Of a DNA stretch of 64,000 nt, positions 33,915 to 43,335 are shown in pieces. This stretch comes from Croceivirga lutea (GTDB lineage Bacteria; Bacteroidota; Bacteroidia; Flavobacteriales; Flavobacteriaceae). The position numbers and the translations under genes were made by a program. Positions within the stretch are counted from its first letter, which is position 1, and the number at the start of each line of letters is the position of its first letter. The stretch is from positions 124,001 to 188,000 of the forward strand of contig NZ_JACJUK010000005.1 in the NCBI RefSeq assembly GCF_014235875.1, read 5' to 3'. The notes under the pieces are model-generated. The model saw only the letters and a list, made by a program, of their open reading frames with translations. It was not told the origin of the DNA and searched no databases.

Positions 33915-36359
33915 TTATTCAATTTCTTTTTTAATAACCTTTTTAACTTTCACCTCAACATCTTCAAGGCTTTCTAGTTGTGCTTTTACTTCTTCTTCGG
34001 TGCCGTTAAATACCTTCTCAGTAACCTCATCACCTTCTGTGGTTGTTACTGTGGCCGATACCGTACCATCATCATTTTTAAGCATTTCAACTCTTACTTC
34101 TTTATGTTTTTCTATGGCATCTGAAAAATGAATTTCTTTTTCTGCATCAATTTTATGTTCGTTACCATCTTCATCAATCCAAACACGTTTTTCAACGTTA
34201 ATAGCCATTGACGAATCATCTGCACTTAAAGCAATACTAGGAGCAATTACCAAGGCAACAACAGACATTAACTTTAATAAGATGTTTAGTGATGGACCAG
34301 AGGTATCTTTAAAAGGGTCACCTACGGTATCACCAACTACAGCTGCTTTGTGAGCATCTGAACCTTTACGACCTTCACTCTCAATGGTCTTTTTGGCATT
34401 ATCCCAAGCACCACCGGCATTCGACTGAAAAATTGCCATAAGAACACCTGCTGTAGTAACACCAGCTAACAATCCTCCAAGCATTTCTGCGCCACCGAGA
34501 AAACCAATAGCAACTGGTACTGCAATTGCTAATAGACCTGGAAGCACCATTTCTTTAATTGAAGCTTGTGTAGAAATAGCCACACATTTATCGTATTCTG
34601 CAACACCATCTGCAGCATCAAAAATTGCACGCTGCTCAGTAGTTGCCTTAGACATATCAGAATCTACGGCACGCATTACTTCTAATGCAGCTTTAAGTTG
34701 AGGAATATCTCTAAATTGACGACGCACCTCTTCAATCATTGCCATTGCCGCTCTACCCACAGCATTCATAGATAATGCCGAAAATACGAACGGTAACATA
34801 CCGCCAATTAATAAACCAGCCATTACAGTAGGTTTAGAAACATCAATACTAGTAACATTTGCTGTTTGCATAAATGCAGCAAATAAGGCTAAAGCTGTTA
34901 AAGCAGCAGAAGCAATAGCAAACCCTTTACCAATTGCTGCAGTAGTATTACCAACAGCATCTAATTTATCAGTACGTTCACGAACTTCACTTGGCAATTC
35001 TGCCATTTCAGCAATACCACCCGCATTATCAGAAATAGGACCATAAGCATCAACAGCTAATTGAATACCTGTGTTAGCTAACATACCCACAGCTGCAATA
35101 GCGATACCGTATAGACCAGCAAAGTGGTGAGATACTAAAATTGCTGCAGCAATTAAAATAATTGGGAACATGGTAGACATCATACCTACACCTAACCCAG
35201 CTATAATATTTGTAGCTGCACCAGTATCTGACTGGCGAACAATTGAATTCACAGGTTTGGTACCTGTACCTGTATAATATTCGGTTACTTTACCAACCGC
35301 AAGACCGGCAACAAGGCCTGCAATTACAGCGAAGAAAACACCAATTGAGCCATACTCAACGCCATTGAACGTCCAGCTTTCTGGAAGCATAGCATTTATA
35401 ATAAAGTAACAAGCTACTAACATTAAGCCTGCAGAACCAAATTCACCAATATTTAACGCAGTTTGTGGATTACCCCCATCTTTTACGCGTACAAAAAAGG
35501 TACCTATGATAGACATAATTATACCTACCGCAGCTAATACCAATGGCAAATACACAGCACCAAGACCATCAAACGCTCCTGCGAATTCAGGAATTTGAGT
35601 GAAGGCAGCACCTAAAACCATAGTACCAATGATAGAACCAACATAAGATTCAAAAAGGTCAGCACCCATACCGGCAACATCACCAACATTATCACCAACA
35701 TTATCTGCTATAGTAGCAGGATTTAAAGGGTGGTCTTCTGGAATACCAGCTTCAACCTTACCAACTAAATCTGCACCAACGTCAGCAGCTTTGGTATAAA
35801 TACCACCACCAACACGAGCAAATAGTGCAATTGAAGAAGCACCAAGAGAGAAACCAGAAAGCACATTAAGTACTTCAGCAAGTTCCCAACCTTGACCACT
35901 ATATATCATGAATAGTCCACTAAGACCTAAAACTCCAAGACCAACAACGCCTAGACCCATTACGGCACCTCCGGCAAAAGCAACTTCTAAGGCTTTACCT
36001 AAAGATGTACGTGCCGCGTTTGTAGTTCTAACATTAGCTTTAGTAGCAACTTTCATACCTATGAAACCCGCTAAAGCCGAACAAATGGCACCTACAATAA
36101 AAGAAACGGCTACCATTCCGTTTGAACCTACCTCGTTACTACCTTTAAAGAAAAGTAATACTGCTACTGCAGCAACGAATACAGCTAAGATTTTATATTC
36201 AGCTTTTAAAAATGACATAGCCCCATCGGCGATGTTCTTGGCAATACGTGCCATTTTTTCTTCACCTACTGGTTGTTTAGATACCCATCCGCTTCTAATG
36301 AAAACATATAACAGGCCTAAAACTCCAAATGCAGGCAAAAACTTTACGATTAATTCCAT
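33915..36359 (-). CDS. hppA: Membrane-bound pyrophosphatase, ion-pumping, K+-dependent type
   Basis: Sixteen-helix pyrophosphatase of 814 residues that pumps Na+ and/or H+ using PPi. The catalytic signature [19 protein letters not shown] is present and [10 protein letters not shown] carries Ala at the position typical of K+-dependent enzymes. The core ends around residue 711 ([14 protein letters not shown]). A further 103 charged residues follow ([19 protein letters not shown] ... KVIKKEIE). Such enzymes usually stop shortly after the last helix, so this tail is unusual, and by topology it should face the periplasm. The soluble pyrophosphatase gene is directly upstream. Confidence 0.95.
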   Translation of the reverse strand: MELIVKFLPAFGVLGLLYVFIRSGWVSKQPVGEEKMARIAKNIADGAMSFLKAEYKILAVFVAAVAVLLFFKGSNEVGSNGMVAVSFIVGAICSALAGFIGMKVATKANVRTTNAARTSLGKALEVAFAGGAVMGLGVVGLGVLGLSGLFMIYSGQGWELAEVLNVLSGFSLGASSIALFARVGGGIYTKAADVGADLVGKVEAGIPEDHPLNPATIADNVGDNVGDVAGMGADLFESYVGSIIGTMVLGAAFTQIPEFAGAFDGLGAVYLPLVLAAVGIIMSIIGTFFVRVKDGGNPQTALNIGEFGSAGLMLVACYFIINAMLPESWTFNGVEYGSIGVFFAVIAGLVAGLAVGKVTEYYTGTGTKPVNSIVRQSDTGAATNIIAGLGVGMMSTMFPIILIAAAILVSHHFAGLYGIAIAAVGMLANTGIQLAVDAYGPISDNAGGIAEMAELPSEVRERTDKLDAVGNTTAAIGKGFAIASAALTALALFAAFMQTANVTSIDVSKPTVMAGLLIGGMLPFVFSALSMNAVGRAAMAMIEEVRRQFRDIPQLKAALEVMRAVDSDMSKATTEQRAIFDAADGVAEYDKCVAISTQASIKEMVLPGLLAIAVPVAIGFLGGAEMLGGLLAGVTTAGVLMAIFQSNAGGAWDNAKKTIESEGRKGSDAHKAAVVGDTVGDPFKDTSGPSLNILLKLMSVVALVIAPSIALSADDSSMAINVEKRVWIDEDGNEHKIDAEKEIHFSDAIEKHKEVRVEMLKNDDGTVSATVTTTEGDEVTEKVFNGTEEEVKAQLESLEDVEVKVKKVIKKEIE

Positions 36360-36402
36360 AATTGTGAGTTAGTTTAGATTTTTTTAAGAATTATAATGCC
36401 CG

Positions 36403-36410
36403 CAAATGTA
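36403..36410 (-). promoter_or_regulatory. -7 promoter element of hppA
   Basis: TACATTTG on the minus strand, a perfect TAnnTTTG, starting immediately after the terminator stem that follows ppa and 44 nt before the hppA ATG. Confidence 0.45.
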
Positions 36411-36446
36411 AAAAATGGCAATGAATAAAAAAAGCATTGCCATTTT
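36406..36446 (-). terminator. Terminator between ppa and hppA
   Basis: A perfect 12-bp stem, AAAATGGCAATG with CATTGCCATTTT, around an 11-nt loop, followed on the minus strand by T residues. It separates the soluble from the membrane pyrophosphatase gene. Confidence 0.75.
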
Positions 36447-36478
36447 GAGAATTTGTTAAGTATGTAGAATAATTTTTA

Positions 36479-37006
36479 TTAAATCATAAAAGTGCGTTTA
36501 AGCTTATGGTCACTTTCTTCATAACGCTTCACACACATGTGGTAAATTTCTACTGCCTTTTGGGCATCACTCCATCCACCAGTATCTACTTTTTTCTCTT
36601 CTAAATCTTTATATACCTGAAAGAAATGTTCAATTTCTTTTAAACGGTGTGGGTTCAAATCACTTATATCATTATTCTTACTCCAGATAGGGTCGTTTAC
36701 AGGAACACAAATAATTTTTTCATCAGGTCCTTTTTCATCTGTCATATGAAAAACCCCAATAGGCTTAACTTCCATAACTACCATAGGGTATGTAGGTTCT
36801 GTACCTAGTACCAGCACATCTAAAGGGTCAGAATCTAATGCTAATGTTTCTGGTACAAATCCGTAATCACCAGGATACATCATAGAAGAGAACAAGGTTC
36901 TATCAAATCTAATTTTATTTAAAGTAAAGTCGTATTCATACTTATTTCTACTTCCTTTAGGTATTTCAATTAATACGTCAAAAGTTACTGTAGATTTCTT
37001 AGCCAT
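36479..37006 (-). CDS. ppa: Soluble inorganic pyrophosphatase (family I)
   Basis: Family I pyrophosphatase of 175 residues. The N-terminal EIPKGSRNKYEYD holds substrate-binding lysine and arginine, YPGDYGFVPETLA follows, and DSDPLDVLVLG is the metal-binding signature. It hydrolyses PPi without energy capture, in contrast to the pump encoded next to it. Confidence 0.96.
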   Translation of the reverse strand: MAKKSTVTFDVLIEIPKGSRNKYEYDFTLNKIRFDRTLFSSMMYPGDYGFVPETLALDSDPLDVLVLGTEPTYPMVVMEVKPIGVFHMTDEKGPDEKIICVPVNDPIWSKNNDISDLNPHRLKEIEHFFQVYKDLEEKKVDTGGWSDAQKAVEIYHMCVKRYEESDHKLKRTFMI

Positions 37007-37106
37007 AAGTCAATGTTTAAAATGTAAAGTATGCCAACGTTGGTTAGCACTTTAAATTGTTCGTTTACAATTATGTTTATATTAATTAATTCTATTCTAG
37101 ACTATT

Positions 37107-39599
37107 TTAGAAGCTAAACCCAAAAGTTCCAGTAACTCCAAACTTTCTTGCATCTGGAGCATCGAGATAATTTCCTCTGAAATTAAAATCTATTCGTAAA
37201 ATTTTAAAAATGTTACCTACGCCAAAAGAATACTCCCAATAGGGCTTTTTGTTAGGTGCTTGCAAAGGTATATTTGTTGGTGCATTTAGGGCAATGTTTT
37301 CTGCTGAAATTTGCCCCCAAGCGCCACGAATACCTACGATTTCTCTTAGATTTAGTTTTCGAAGGAATGGAACTCTAGAAAATATTCTTCCATTAAAGTT
37401 GTGTTCTAAATGCAACGTAGCATACGTATCTGTGACAAACTCATAAAAATCTAAGTTGGGAAAAACGTTATATAGAGAAAACACCGTTTGGTTACCCGGA
37501 ATAACGCTTAACAATCCTAATGGTACTTCTCCAAAGGTTTTACCCAATTCAACAGTACTTGTTAATCTACCAATGCCACCTAATTGCCAGGGTTGGGTAT
37601 ATGAGAATTGTAGGCGTTCATAATCAAAATCACTCTCTAAAAATCCAGACATCCCTTTGGTATAATTCAATAAAAGTGTGCTGTACCTATCATTAACATC
37701 ATAACGTTCTACGCCATAACCAATAGTTTTTTTACCTGGGGTATACACTACTGTGGTATTAATGTCAAACTGTTTTATTTCGGAGGATATCCCCGTTGGA
37801 GAGCTGGGGTCTATATAATCTAGACTAAACTCTTCTGGCAAGGCAGAACTTAAGGTTCTAAAGGCACCACCAATTTGAAAACGGAGGTTTTTTACGGGTT
37901 CTATTTCAATACTTGCCACTGACAAGTTAATGTTAGTAAGTCTATTATTGTTACCTACAGAGACCAAACTAGATGAAGCTAAACTTCTACCTAAAACATC
38001 TGTAGTACTAGTTAAACTAAGACCTAGCTGTTCAATATCTCTTCGATTACCACCAGAAAGTATAAGTCTGTTTTTTCTGTCTAATAAAAACTTGCCTGAA
38101 ACACCATATTTGAATTTTTTATCATCAAAACCGTAGGCGGTATACGCTTCAATACGCCAAGGGTCATTCTGATTAAAAAACGTTCGGAAACCACCGCGTA
38201 CGCGTATACCCTCTGCATCATTTATACCAAAAGTGCTGTAGAGGTCTCCAATGTCTATGTTCCATTTATCAATTTCAATATACCCTGATGCTAAGACACT
38301 CGCTATATCATAATAGGTTCTAAACTTAGGTACTGTTTTTAAGGTGTCTAAAAGTTTAAAAATTCCAGACTCATCCTCATTCAATTTTTCTAAACGAGCA
38401 TTTGTCCAGAAAATACTGTCTTGTTTGAATACTCGTGGGTCATAAGGGTCAGACTCTGCTTTGTAAAAATCTTCTGGTCTTTTTAAATCAAAAGCATAAT
38501 TATCATATACCGTTGTTCTTTTACCATTTACACCCCTAGATTTTTCTTTTTTAGAAAAGGCAAAATCGCTCAACATATAATCTCGCTTCAAAAGAAATAC
38601 AGAATCGCTAATTACATCAAACTCTTGTTCAATATAGATATCTTTTACCCAGTTGATATTAGCACTTTTAGTTACTTCAAGGTTTATCTTTTTTACTGCA
38701 TAAGTGGTGTCGTTAACCCAAAAATCACCTTTAAACGTAAGCTCGTTTTTTCTTCGAGGATAATAAATAATGTTGTAACACCACTTATCGCCTATAAACG
38801 TACTATCAGAAAGCACGTAATTATAAACATCGACCCCAGTTTTGGATAACGGACTAGTAAAACTTTTATCAAAGAATTTTAAATAGTTATTGTAAATATT
38901 ATAATCTGCGTATAAATCTTCTACAAAAGCTGTTATAGCTTGATTACCACTAAAACCTGAACTCTTGTTACCCAATACATCTTCTTTGGTAAGATTTAAG
39001 TTGTTGTCACCATAAACTTTTGAAAAAACTTCGTTTAGAAAAATTGGCAAATAGGTTTTACCTGTAATTCTGGAAGTATCAAGGTCTTCAAACATAAATT
39101 CTAGCCCCTTAAATACTTTGCTTTTTATTAAGGCACTATCTATTGTATTTAAGTCAAACTCAACCTTCTCATACTTATCATACTGGTAACTCTGGTATTG
39201 ATAAACTCCATTCTCTCTTTTTTTGGCCCATATTTTTTTAAGTATATCAATTGCTGGGTTATTTTTTTTGGACTGTTTACCCGTATATACCACCACCTCT
39301 TGAAGCTGTTCAGCAGATTCTTTTAAAGCAATTTCAAGATTATAATTTACCCTAGAAGCAAGAGTAATTTCTTTGGTCTCATAGCCAATAAAAGAAATTT
39401 CAATAGCCCCGTAGGTGTTATCTGACTCATAGTAAAACCGACCGTCATCATTGGTTATGGTACCTTCAGATGAATTCACAAAAATGACATTTGCGAAGGG
39501 AATTGGGTTACCAAAGTCGTCTAAAACAATACCCTCTATTTTTGTTTGAGCAAATAGAGCAATAGGTAATAGTAAAAAAAGGAAAAGGAACTTCTTCAT
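37107..39599 (-). CDS. DUF5686 / carboxypeptidase-regulatory-like outer membrane protein
   Basis: Protein of 830 residues with a signal peptide (1-17, LFAQ), a carboxypeptidase-D regulatory-like beta domain at about 19-105 (GIVLDDFGNPIPFANVIFVN) and the long DUF5686 region rich in alternating beta strands, ending in FGFSF, an aromatic C-terminus typical of outer membrane barrels. No plug domain is seen, so it is not a classic TonB-dependent receptor. Function unknown. Confidence 0.85.
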   Translation of the reverse strand: MKKFLFLFLLLPIALFAQTKIEGIVLDDFGNPIPFANVIFVNSSEGTITNDDGRFYYESDNTYGAIEISFIGYETKEITLASRVNYNLEIALKESAEQLQEVVVYTGKQSKKNNPAIDILKKIWAKKRENGVYQYQSYQYDKYEKVEFDLNTIDSALIKSKVFKGLEFMFEDLDTSRITGKTYLPIFLNEVFSKVYGDNNLNLTKEDVLGNKSSGFSGNQAITAFVEDLYADYNIYNNYLKFFDKSFTSPLSKTGVDVYNYVLSDSTFIGDKWCYNIIYYPRRKNELTFKGDFWVNDTTYAVKKINLEVTKSANINWVKDIYIEQEFDVISDSVFLLKRDYMLSDFAFSKKEKSRGVNGKRTTVYDNYAFDLKRPEDFYKAESDPYDPRVFKQDSIFWTNARLEKLNEDESGIFKLLDTLKTVPKFRTYYDIASVLASGYIEIDKWNIDIGDLYSTFGINDAEGIRVRGGFRTFFNQNDPWRIEAYTAYGFDDKKFKYGVSGKFLLDRKNRLILSGGNRRDIEQLGLSLTSTTDVLGRSLASSSLVSVGNNNRLTNINLSVASIEIEPVKNLRFQIGGAFRTLSSALPEEFSLDYIDPSSPTGISSEIKQFDINTTVVYTPGKKTIGYGVERYDVNDRYSTLLLNYTKGMSGFLESDFDYERLQFSYTQPWQLGGIGRLTSTVELGKTFGEVPLGLLSVIPGNQTVFSLYNVFPNLDFYEFVTDTYATLHLEHNFNGRIFSRVPFLRKLNLREIVGIRGAWGQISAENIALNAPTNIPLQAPNKKPYWEYSFGVGNIFKILRIDFNFRGNYLDAPDARKFGVTGTFGFSF

Positions 39600-39682
39600 G
39601 TAAAGGGTAGCAAAACCTAATTGGCTTTGGGTTTGAAATTGATTTTGATTACAGCGTAGCTTTGTGCAATAATTGTTCCTAT

Positions 39683-39725
39683 TAAAAAAAAACCTCGCTA
39701 ACTCAGTTAATTGGTTTAGCGAGGC
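39683..39725 (-). terminator. Terminator of pdhB
   Basis: On the minus strand CCTCGCTAA and TTAGCGAGG form a 9-bp stem followed by nine T residues, about 24 nt after the pdhB stop. Confidence 0.85.
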
Positions 39726-39748
39726 AAATATAAGTTTGATAATAGAAA

Positions 39749-40729
39749 TTACCCTTTGTATAACACTTTCTTAACGGCTTTTATAACATCTTCACTGTTT
39801 GGTAACCATTCTTTAAGTAAAACTGGAGAATATGGAGCAGGTGTGTCTGCCGTATTTAGTTTCACAATTGGTGCATCTAAATAGTCAAAAGCTTTGTCTT
39901 GAACTTGATAAATAATTTCTGTAGCTACGTTACCAAATGGCCAGGCCTCTTCCAAAATAACCATTCTATTGGTTTTCTTTACAGAAGCTATGATGGTATC
40001 GTAATCCATTGGTCTTACTGTACGCAAGTCAATAATTTCACAACTAATACCTTCTTTTTCTAATTCATCAGCAGCTTTATACGCTTCCTTAATTATTTTT
40101 CCAAAAGAAATTATGGTTACATCATTACCTTCTCTCTTTATATCTGCTACTCCAATAGGAATAGTGTACTCATCTTCTGGAACCTCACCTTTATCACCAT
40201 ACATTTGTTCAGACTCCATAAAAATAACTGGGTCATCATCTCTAATTGCTGATTTTAAAAGTCCTTTAGCATCTGCAGGGTTAGATGGCACTACAACCTT
40301 AAGACCAGGGCAATTAGCATACCAGCTTTCAAATGCTTGTGAGTGTGTTGCCGCTAGCTGACCCGCCGAACCTGTAGGCCCTCTAAATACAATAGGACAA
40401 TTAAACTGACCACCACTCATTTGGCGAATTTTTGCAGCGTTGTTTATAATTTGGTCTATACCAACTAATGAAAAGTTAAAGGTCATAAACTCAATAATTG
40501 GTCTATTACCAATCATTGCAGAACCCACACCAATACCAGCAAAACCTAATTCAGAAATAGGGGTATCAATAACTCTTTCTGGGCCAAATTCATCTAGCAT
40601 ACCTTTAGATGCCTTGTAAGCGCCATTATATTCGGCTACTTCTTCACCCATTAAATAAATGCTGTCATCCTTACGCATTTCTTCTGACATTGCTTCGGCT
40701 ATTGCCTCTCTAAATTGTAATGTTTTCAT
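39749..40729 (-). CDS. pdhB: Pyruvate dehydrogenase E1 component, beta subunit
   Basis: Transketolase-type beta subunit of 326 residues. Visible features are the N-terminal REAIAEAMSEEM, the thiamine-site glutamate in YLMGEEVAEYNGAYKAS, the helix FMTFNFSLVGIDQIINNAAK and RGPTGSAGQLAATHSQ, typical of PDH rather than branched-chain E1. The alpha subunit and E2 are not in the window, as often seen in Bacteroidota. It diverges from etfBA across a 160-nt region with a large palindrome. Confidence 0.92.
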   Translation of the reverse strand: MKTLQFREAIAEAMSEEMRKDDSIYLMGEEVAEYNGAYKASKGMLDEFGPERVIDTPISELGFAGIGVGSAMIGNRPIIEFMTFNFSLVGIDQIINNAAKIRQMSGGQFNCPIVFRGPTGSAGQLAATHSQAFESWYANCPGLKVVVPSNPADAKGLLKSAIRDDDPVIFMESEQMYGDKGEVPEDEYTIPIGVADIKREGNDVTIISFGKIIKEAYKAADELEKEGISCEIIDLRTVRPMDYDTIIASVKKTNRMVILEEAWPFGNVATEIIYQVQDKAFDYLDAPIVKLNTADTPAPYSPVLLKEWLPNSEDVIKAVKKVLYKG

Positions 40730-40820
40730 AAGATGTATTAGGTATAAGACCTTTTTTTTGCAACCACAAAAATAGGAAAAAACAGTACATTTATAAGTAA
40801 GTAATTGAGCAATTAAAAAG

Positions 40821-40850
40821 AAAATTTATTATGCATGCATAATAAATTTT
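40821..40850. promoter_or_regulatory. Perfect 30-bp palindrome between pdhB and etfB
   Basis: The arm AAAATTTATTATGCA is followed directly by its exact reverse complement, with no spacer. The core TTATTATGCATGCATAATAA looks like an operator for a dimeric regulator. It lies 10 bp upstream of the etfB -7 element and 91 bp from the pdhB ATG, so it could control one or both genes. The regulator is not in the window or not recognisable. Confidence 0.75.
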
Positions 40851-40860
40851 AGGTTTTTAT

Positions 40861-40868
40861 TATCTTTG
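40861..40868 (+). promoter_or_regulatory. -7 promoter element of etfBA
   Basis: TATCTTTG, a perfect TAnnTTTG element 20 nt before the etfB ATG. The palindrome occupies the -33 region, so a bound protein would directly affect polymerase. Confidence 0.6.
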
Positions 40869-40888
40869 AACCAACAAAAACTAGACTT

Positions 40889-41635
40889 ATGAAGATATTG
40901 GTTTGCATTAGCAATGTACCTGACACGACTTCAAAAATAAATTTCACGGAAGGCGACACAAAGTTTGACACAAATGGTGTTCAATTTGTTATTAATCCAA
41001 ATGACGAATTTGGCTTAACCAGAGCCATGTGGTTTAAAGAAAAACAAGGCGCTGCGGTTCATGTTGCTACAGTAGGTGATGCTTCTGTTGAACCTACTAT
41101 GCGTAAAGCATTAGCAATTGGAGCAGATGAAGGCATTCGTATAAATGCCAATCCTACAGATGGCTTTTTCGTTGCAAGACAATTAGCCGAAGTTGTAAAA
41201 AAGGGAGGTTACGACCTTGTTATTTGCGGTAGAGAATCTATAGATTATAATGGCGGTATGGTACCTGGCATTCTTGCCACTTTATTAGACATGAACTTTG
41301 TGAACACTTGTATCTCTTTAGAGATAGACGGCTCATCAGCTAAAGCAGTTAGAGAGATAGATGGTGGTAAAGAAACCCTGGAAACCAACTTACCATTGGT
41401 AATAGGTGGTCAAAAAGGATTAGTAGAAGAAAGTGACCTAAAAATACCTAACATGCGTGGTATTATGATGGCGCGCAAAAAAGCATTAAACGTGGTAGAA
41501 CCTGTTGATGCACCAACTATGACTAATGACCAAAAATTTGAAAAACCTGCTCCAAAAGGTCCAGTAAAATTAGTAGATGCCAGCAATGTTGGCGAATTAG
41601 TAGAATTATTACATAACGAAGCAAAAGCCATTTAA
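40889..41635 (+). CDS. etfB: Electron transfer flavoprotein, beta subunit
   Basis: ETF beta of 248 residues with the N-terminal [30 protein letters not shown] and the AMP/FAD-binding loop ending. With the alpha subunit it carries electrons from acyl-CoA dehydrogenases to the quinone pool. The gap to etfA is 2 nt. Confidence 0.95.
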   Translation: MKILVCISNVPDTTSKINFTEGDTKFDTNGVQFVINPNDEFGLTRAMWFKEKQGAAVHVATVGDASVEPTMRKALAIGADEGIRINANPTDGFFVARQLAEVVKKGGYDLVICGRESIDYNGGMVPGILATLLDMNFVNTCISLEIDGSSAKAVREIDGGKETLETNLPLVIGGQKGLVEESDLKIPNMRGIMMARKKALNVVEPVDAPTMTNDQKFEKPAPKGPVKLVDASNVGELVELLHNEAKAI

Positions 41636-41637
41636 AC

Positions 41638-42606
41638 ATGTCAGTACTAGTATATACAGAGACAGAAAAAGGAAATTTCAAAAAAAATGCTCACGAAGTA
41701 GCTTCGTATGCTTATGAAGTAGCTTCTAAAATGGGCGATACAGTAACTGCGGTGGCATTTAATGCTACCCAGGCAGAGGAATTAGGAAAATATGGAGTAG
41801 CCAAAGTGTTAACTATTTCTGACGAAAAGTTTGAAACATTTAATGCCAATGCTTATGCCAATGCTATTGCTCAAGCAGCAGAGGCTGAAGGTGCAAAAGT
41901 GGTAATCATAAGTTCAAGTGCGGATAGTCGATTTTTGGGCGGTATTCTAACTGCCAAATTAAATGCGGGTTATGTGCCTAATGTGGTAGCTGCCCCAGAA
42001 AGTACAAGTCCTTTTATTGTAAAAAGAACAGCTTTTAGTAACAAAGGATTTGCGAATACTGAAATAACTTCTGAAACAAAGATAGTAGGAGTATCAAATA
42101 ATGCCTTTGGCGTTGTTGAAAATGAAACCTCCGCAGGTGTGGAAGCCTATTCACCAAATATTAATGATAATGACTTCTCTACTAAATCTGTAGATGTTGA
42201 CAAGGTTGTTGGCAAAGCAACGATTGCTGATGCCGATGTAGTTGTATCTGGCGGTAGAGGACTTAAAGGTCCAGAAAATTGGGGCATGGTTGAAGAATTA
42301 GCTGATGTTTTAGGCGCCGCTACAGCGTGTTCTAAACCAGTTTCTGATTTAGGTTGGAGACCACATTCAGAGCATGTGGGGCAAACTGGCAAACCTGTAG
42401 CGAGTAATCTCTACATAGCCATTGGAATTTCTGGAGCAATTCAACATTTGGCTGGTGTGAGTTCATCTAAAACCAAAGTTGTAATTAATAATGACCCAGA
42501 AGCACCTTTCTTTAAGGCAGCAGACTATGGTATTGTAGGCGATGCCTTTGAAGTGGTTCCAGAGCTAATTGAAAAATTAAAGGAATTTAAGGCACAAAAC
42601 GCTTAG
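41638..42606 (+). CDS. etfA: Electron transfer flavoprotein, alpha subunit
   Basis: ETF alpha of 322 residues. The C-terminal FAD domain has [46 protein letters not shown] and [19 protein letters not shown], all family signatures. Co-transcribed with etfB and followed by a terminator. Confidence 0.96.
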   Translation: MSVLVYTETEKGNFKKNAHEVASYAYEVASKMGDTVTAVAFNATQAEELGKYGVAKVLTISDEKFETFNANAYANAIAQAAEAEGAKVVIISSSADSRFLGGILTAKLNAGYVPNVVAAPESTSPFIVKRTAFSNKGFANTEITSETKIVGVSNNAFGVVENETSAGVEAYSPNINDNDFSTKSVDVDKVVGKATIADADVVVSGGRGLKGPENWGMVEELADVLGAATACSKPVSDLGWRPHSEHVGQTGKPVASNLYIAIGISGAIQHLAGVSSSKTKVVINNDPEAPFFKAADYGIVGDAFEVVPELIEKLKEFKAQNA

Positions 42607-42634
42607 TTTTTTGTTAATTTGTCCTTTTGAGGAG

Positions 42635-42680
42635 GGCTGTTCAAAATGATGCAAAGTCACTCTTTTGAACAGTCTTTTTC
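42635..42680 (+). terminator. Terminator of etfBA
   Basis: GGCTGTTCAAAA and TTTTGAACAGTC make a 12-bp stem with one G-T pair around a 16-nt loop, followed by a T-rich tail. It is 29 nt after the etfA stop. Confidence 0.8.
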
Positions 42681-42694
42681 TATTTTAGAGGGAT

Positions 42695-43321
42695 ATGAGT
42701 TTAGTGAGATTAAAAATTAAGGGTATTTCCTATAGCCAAACACAAAATGGGGCGTACGCTCTTATTTTAAATGAAGTAGATGGTGATAGAAAATTACCTA
42801 TTGTCATAGGAGCTTTTGAAGCCCAATCCATAGCAATTGCACTTGAGAAGGAAATAAAACCTCCACGACCGCTTACACACGATTTATTTAAAAATTTTGC
42901 TGACCGTTTTAATATTGTCATCAAGCAGGTAATCATTCATAAGTTAGTAGATGGGGTTTTTTACAGCAGTATAATTTCTGAAACCGAAGAAAAAGAAGAA
43001 ATTATAGATGCAAGAACAAGTGATGCCATTGCTTTAGCTTTACGCTTTAACGCACCAATATTTACCTACAAAACCATTTTAGATAAAGCTGGAATTTTTC
43101 TTAAGTTTTCTTCTAAGGATAAAGAAGGAGATGAGGATGATAGTATTATGGTTAATGAAATACTTCAAGAAGGTGAAACCGTTGAAATTAGTGCTGACCC
43201 TTCTGGCGGCTACAGAGAAATGACACTTGAAGAATTAAACAAAGAGCTAGATAGTGCTGTTGCCAATGAAGATTATGAGAAAGCAGCCAAAATTAGAGAC
43301 GAGATTTCTAAAAGAAGCTAA
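42695..43321 (+). CDS. Bifunctional nuclease family protein (DUF151) with C-terminal UVR motif
   Basis: Protein of 208 residues: DUF151/BFN domain at about 1-135 (GAFEAQSIAIALE, DARTSDAIALALRFNAPIF) and a UvrB/UvrC-type helical hairpin at about 172-206 (LEELNKELDSAVANEDYEKA). Plant and bacterial members show nuclease activity on DNA and RNA. The UVR motif suggests protein-protein contact. It is 15 nt before the nucleoside transporter gene, so salvage of nucleic acid products is conceivable (inference only). Confidence 0.88.
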   Translation: MSLVRLKIKGISYSQTQNGAYALILNEVDGDRKLPIVIGAFEAQSIAIALEKEIKPPRPLTHDLFKNFADRFNIVIKQVIIHKLVDGVFYSSIISETEEKEEIIDARTSDAIALALRFNAPIFTYKTILDKAGIFLKFSSKDKEGDEDDSIMVNEILQEGETVEISADPSGGYREMTLEELNKELDSAVANEDYEKAAKIRDEISKRS

Positions 43322-43335
43322 GCAACCAACCTTTC

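Noticed and set aside
35908-36372. Plus-strand frame over hppA start
   Set aside because: Low-complexity antisense of membrane helices. hppA motifs on the minus strand are unambiguous.
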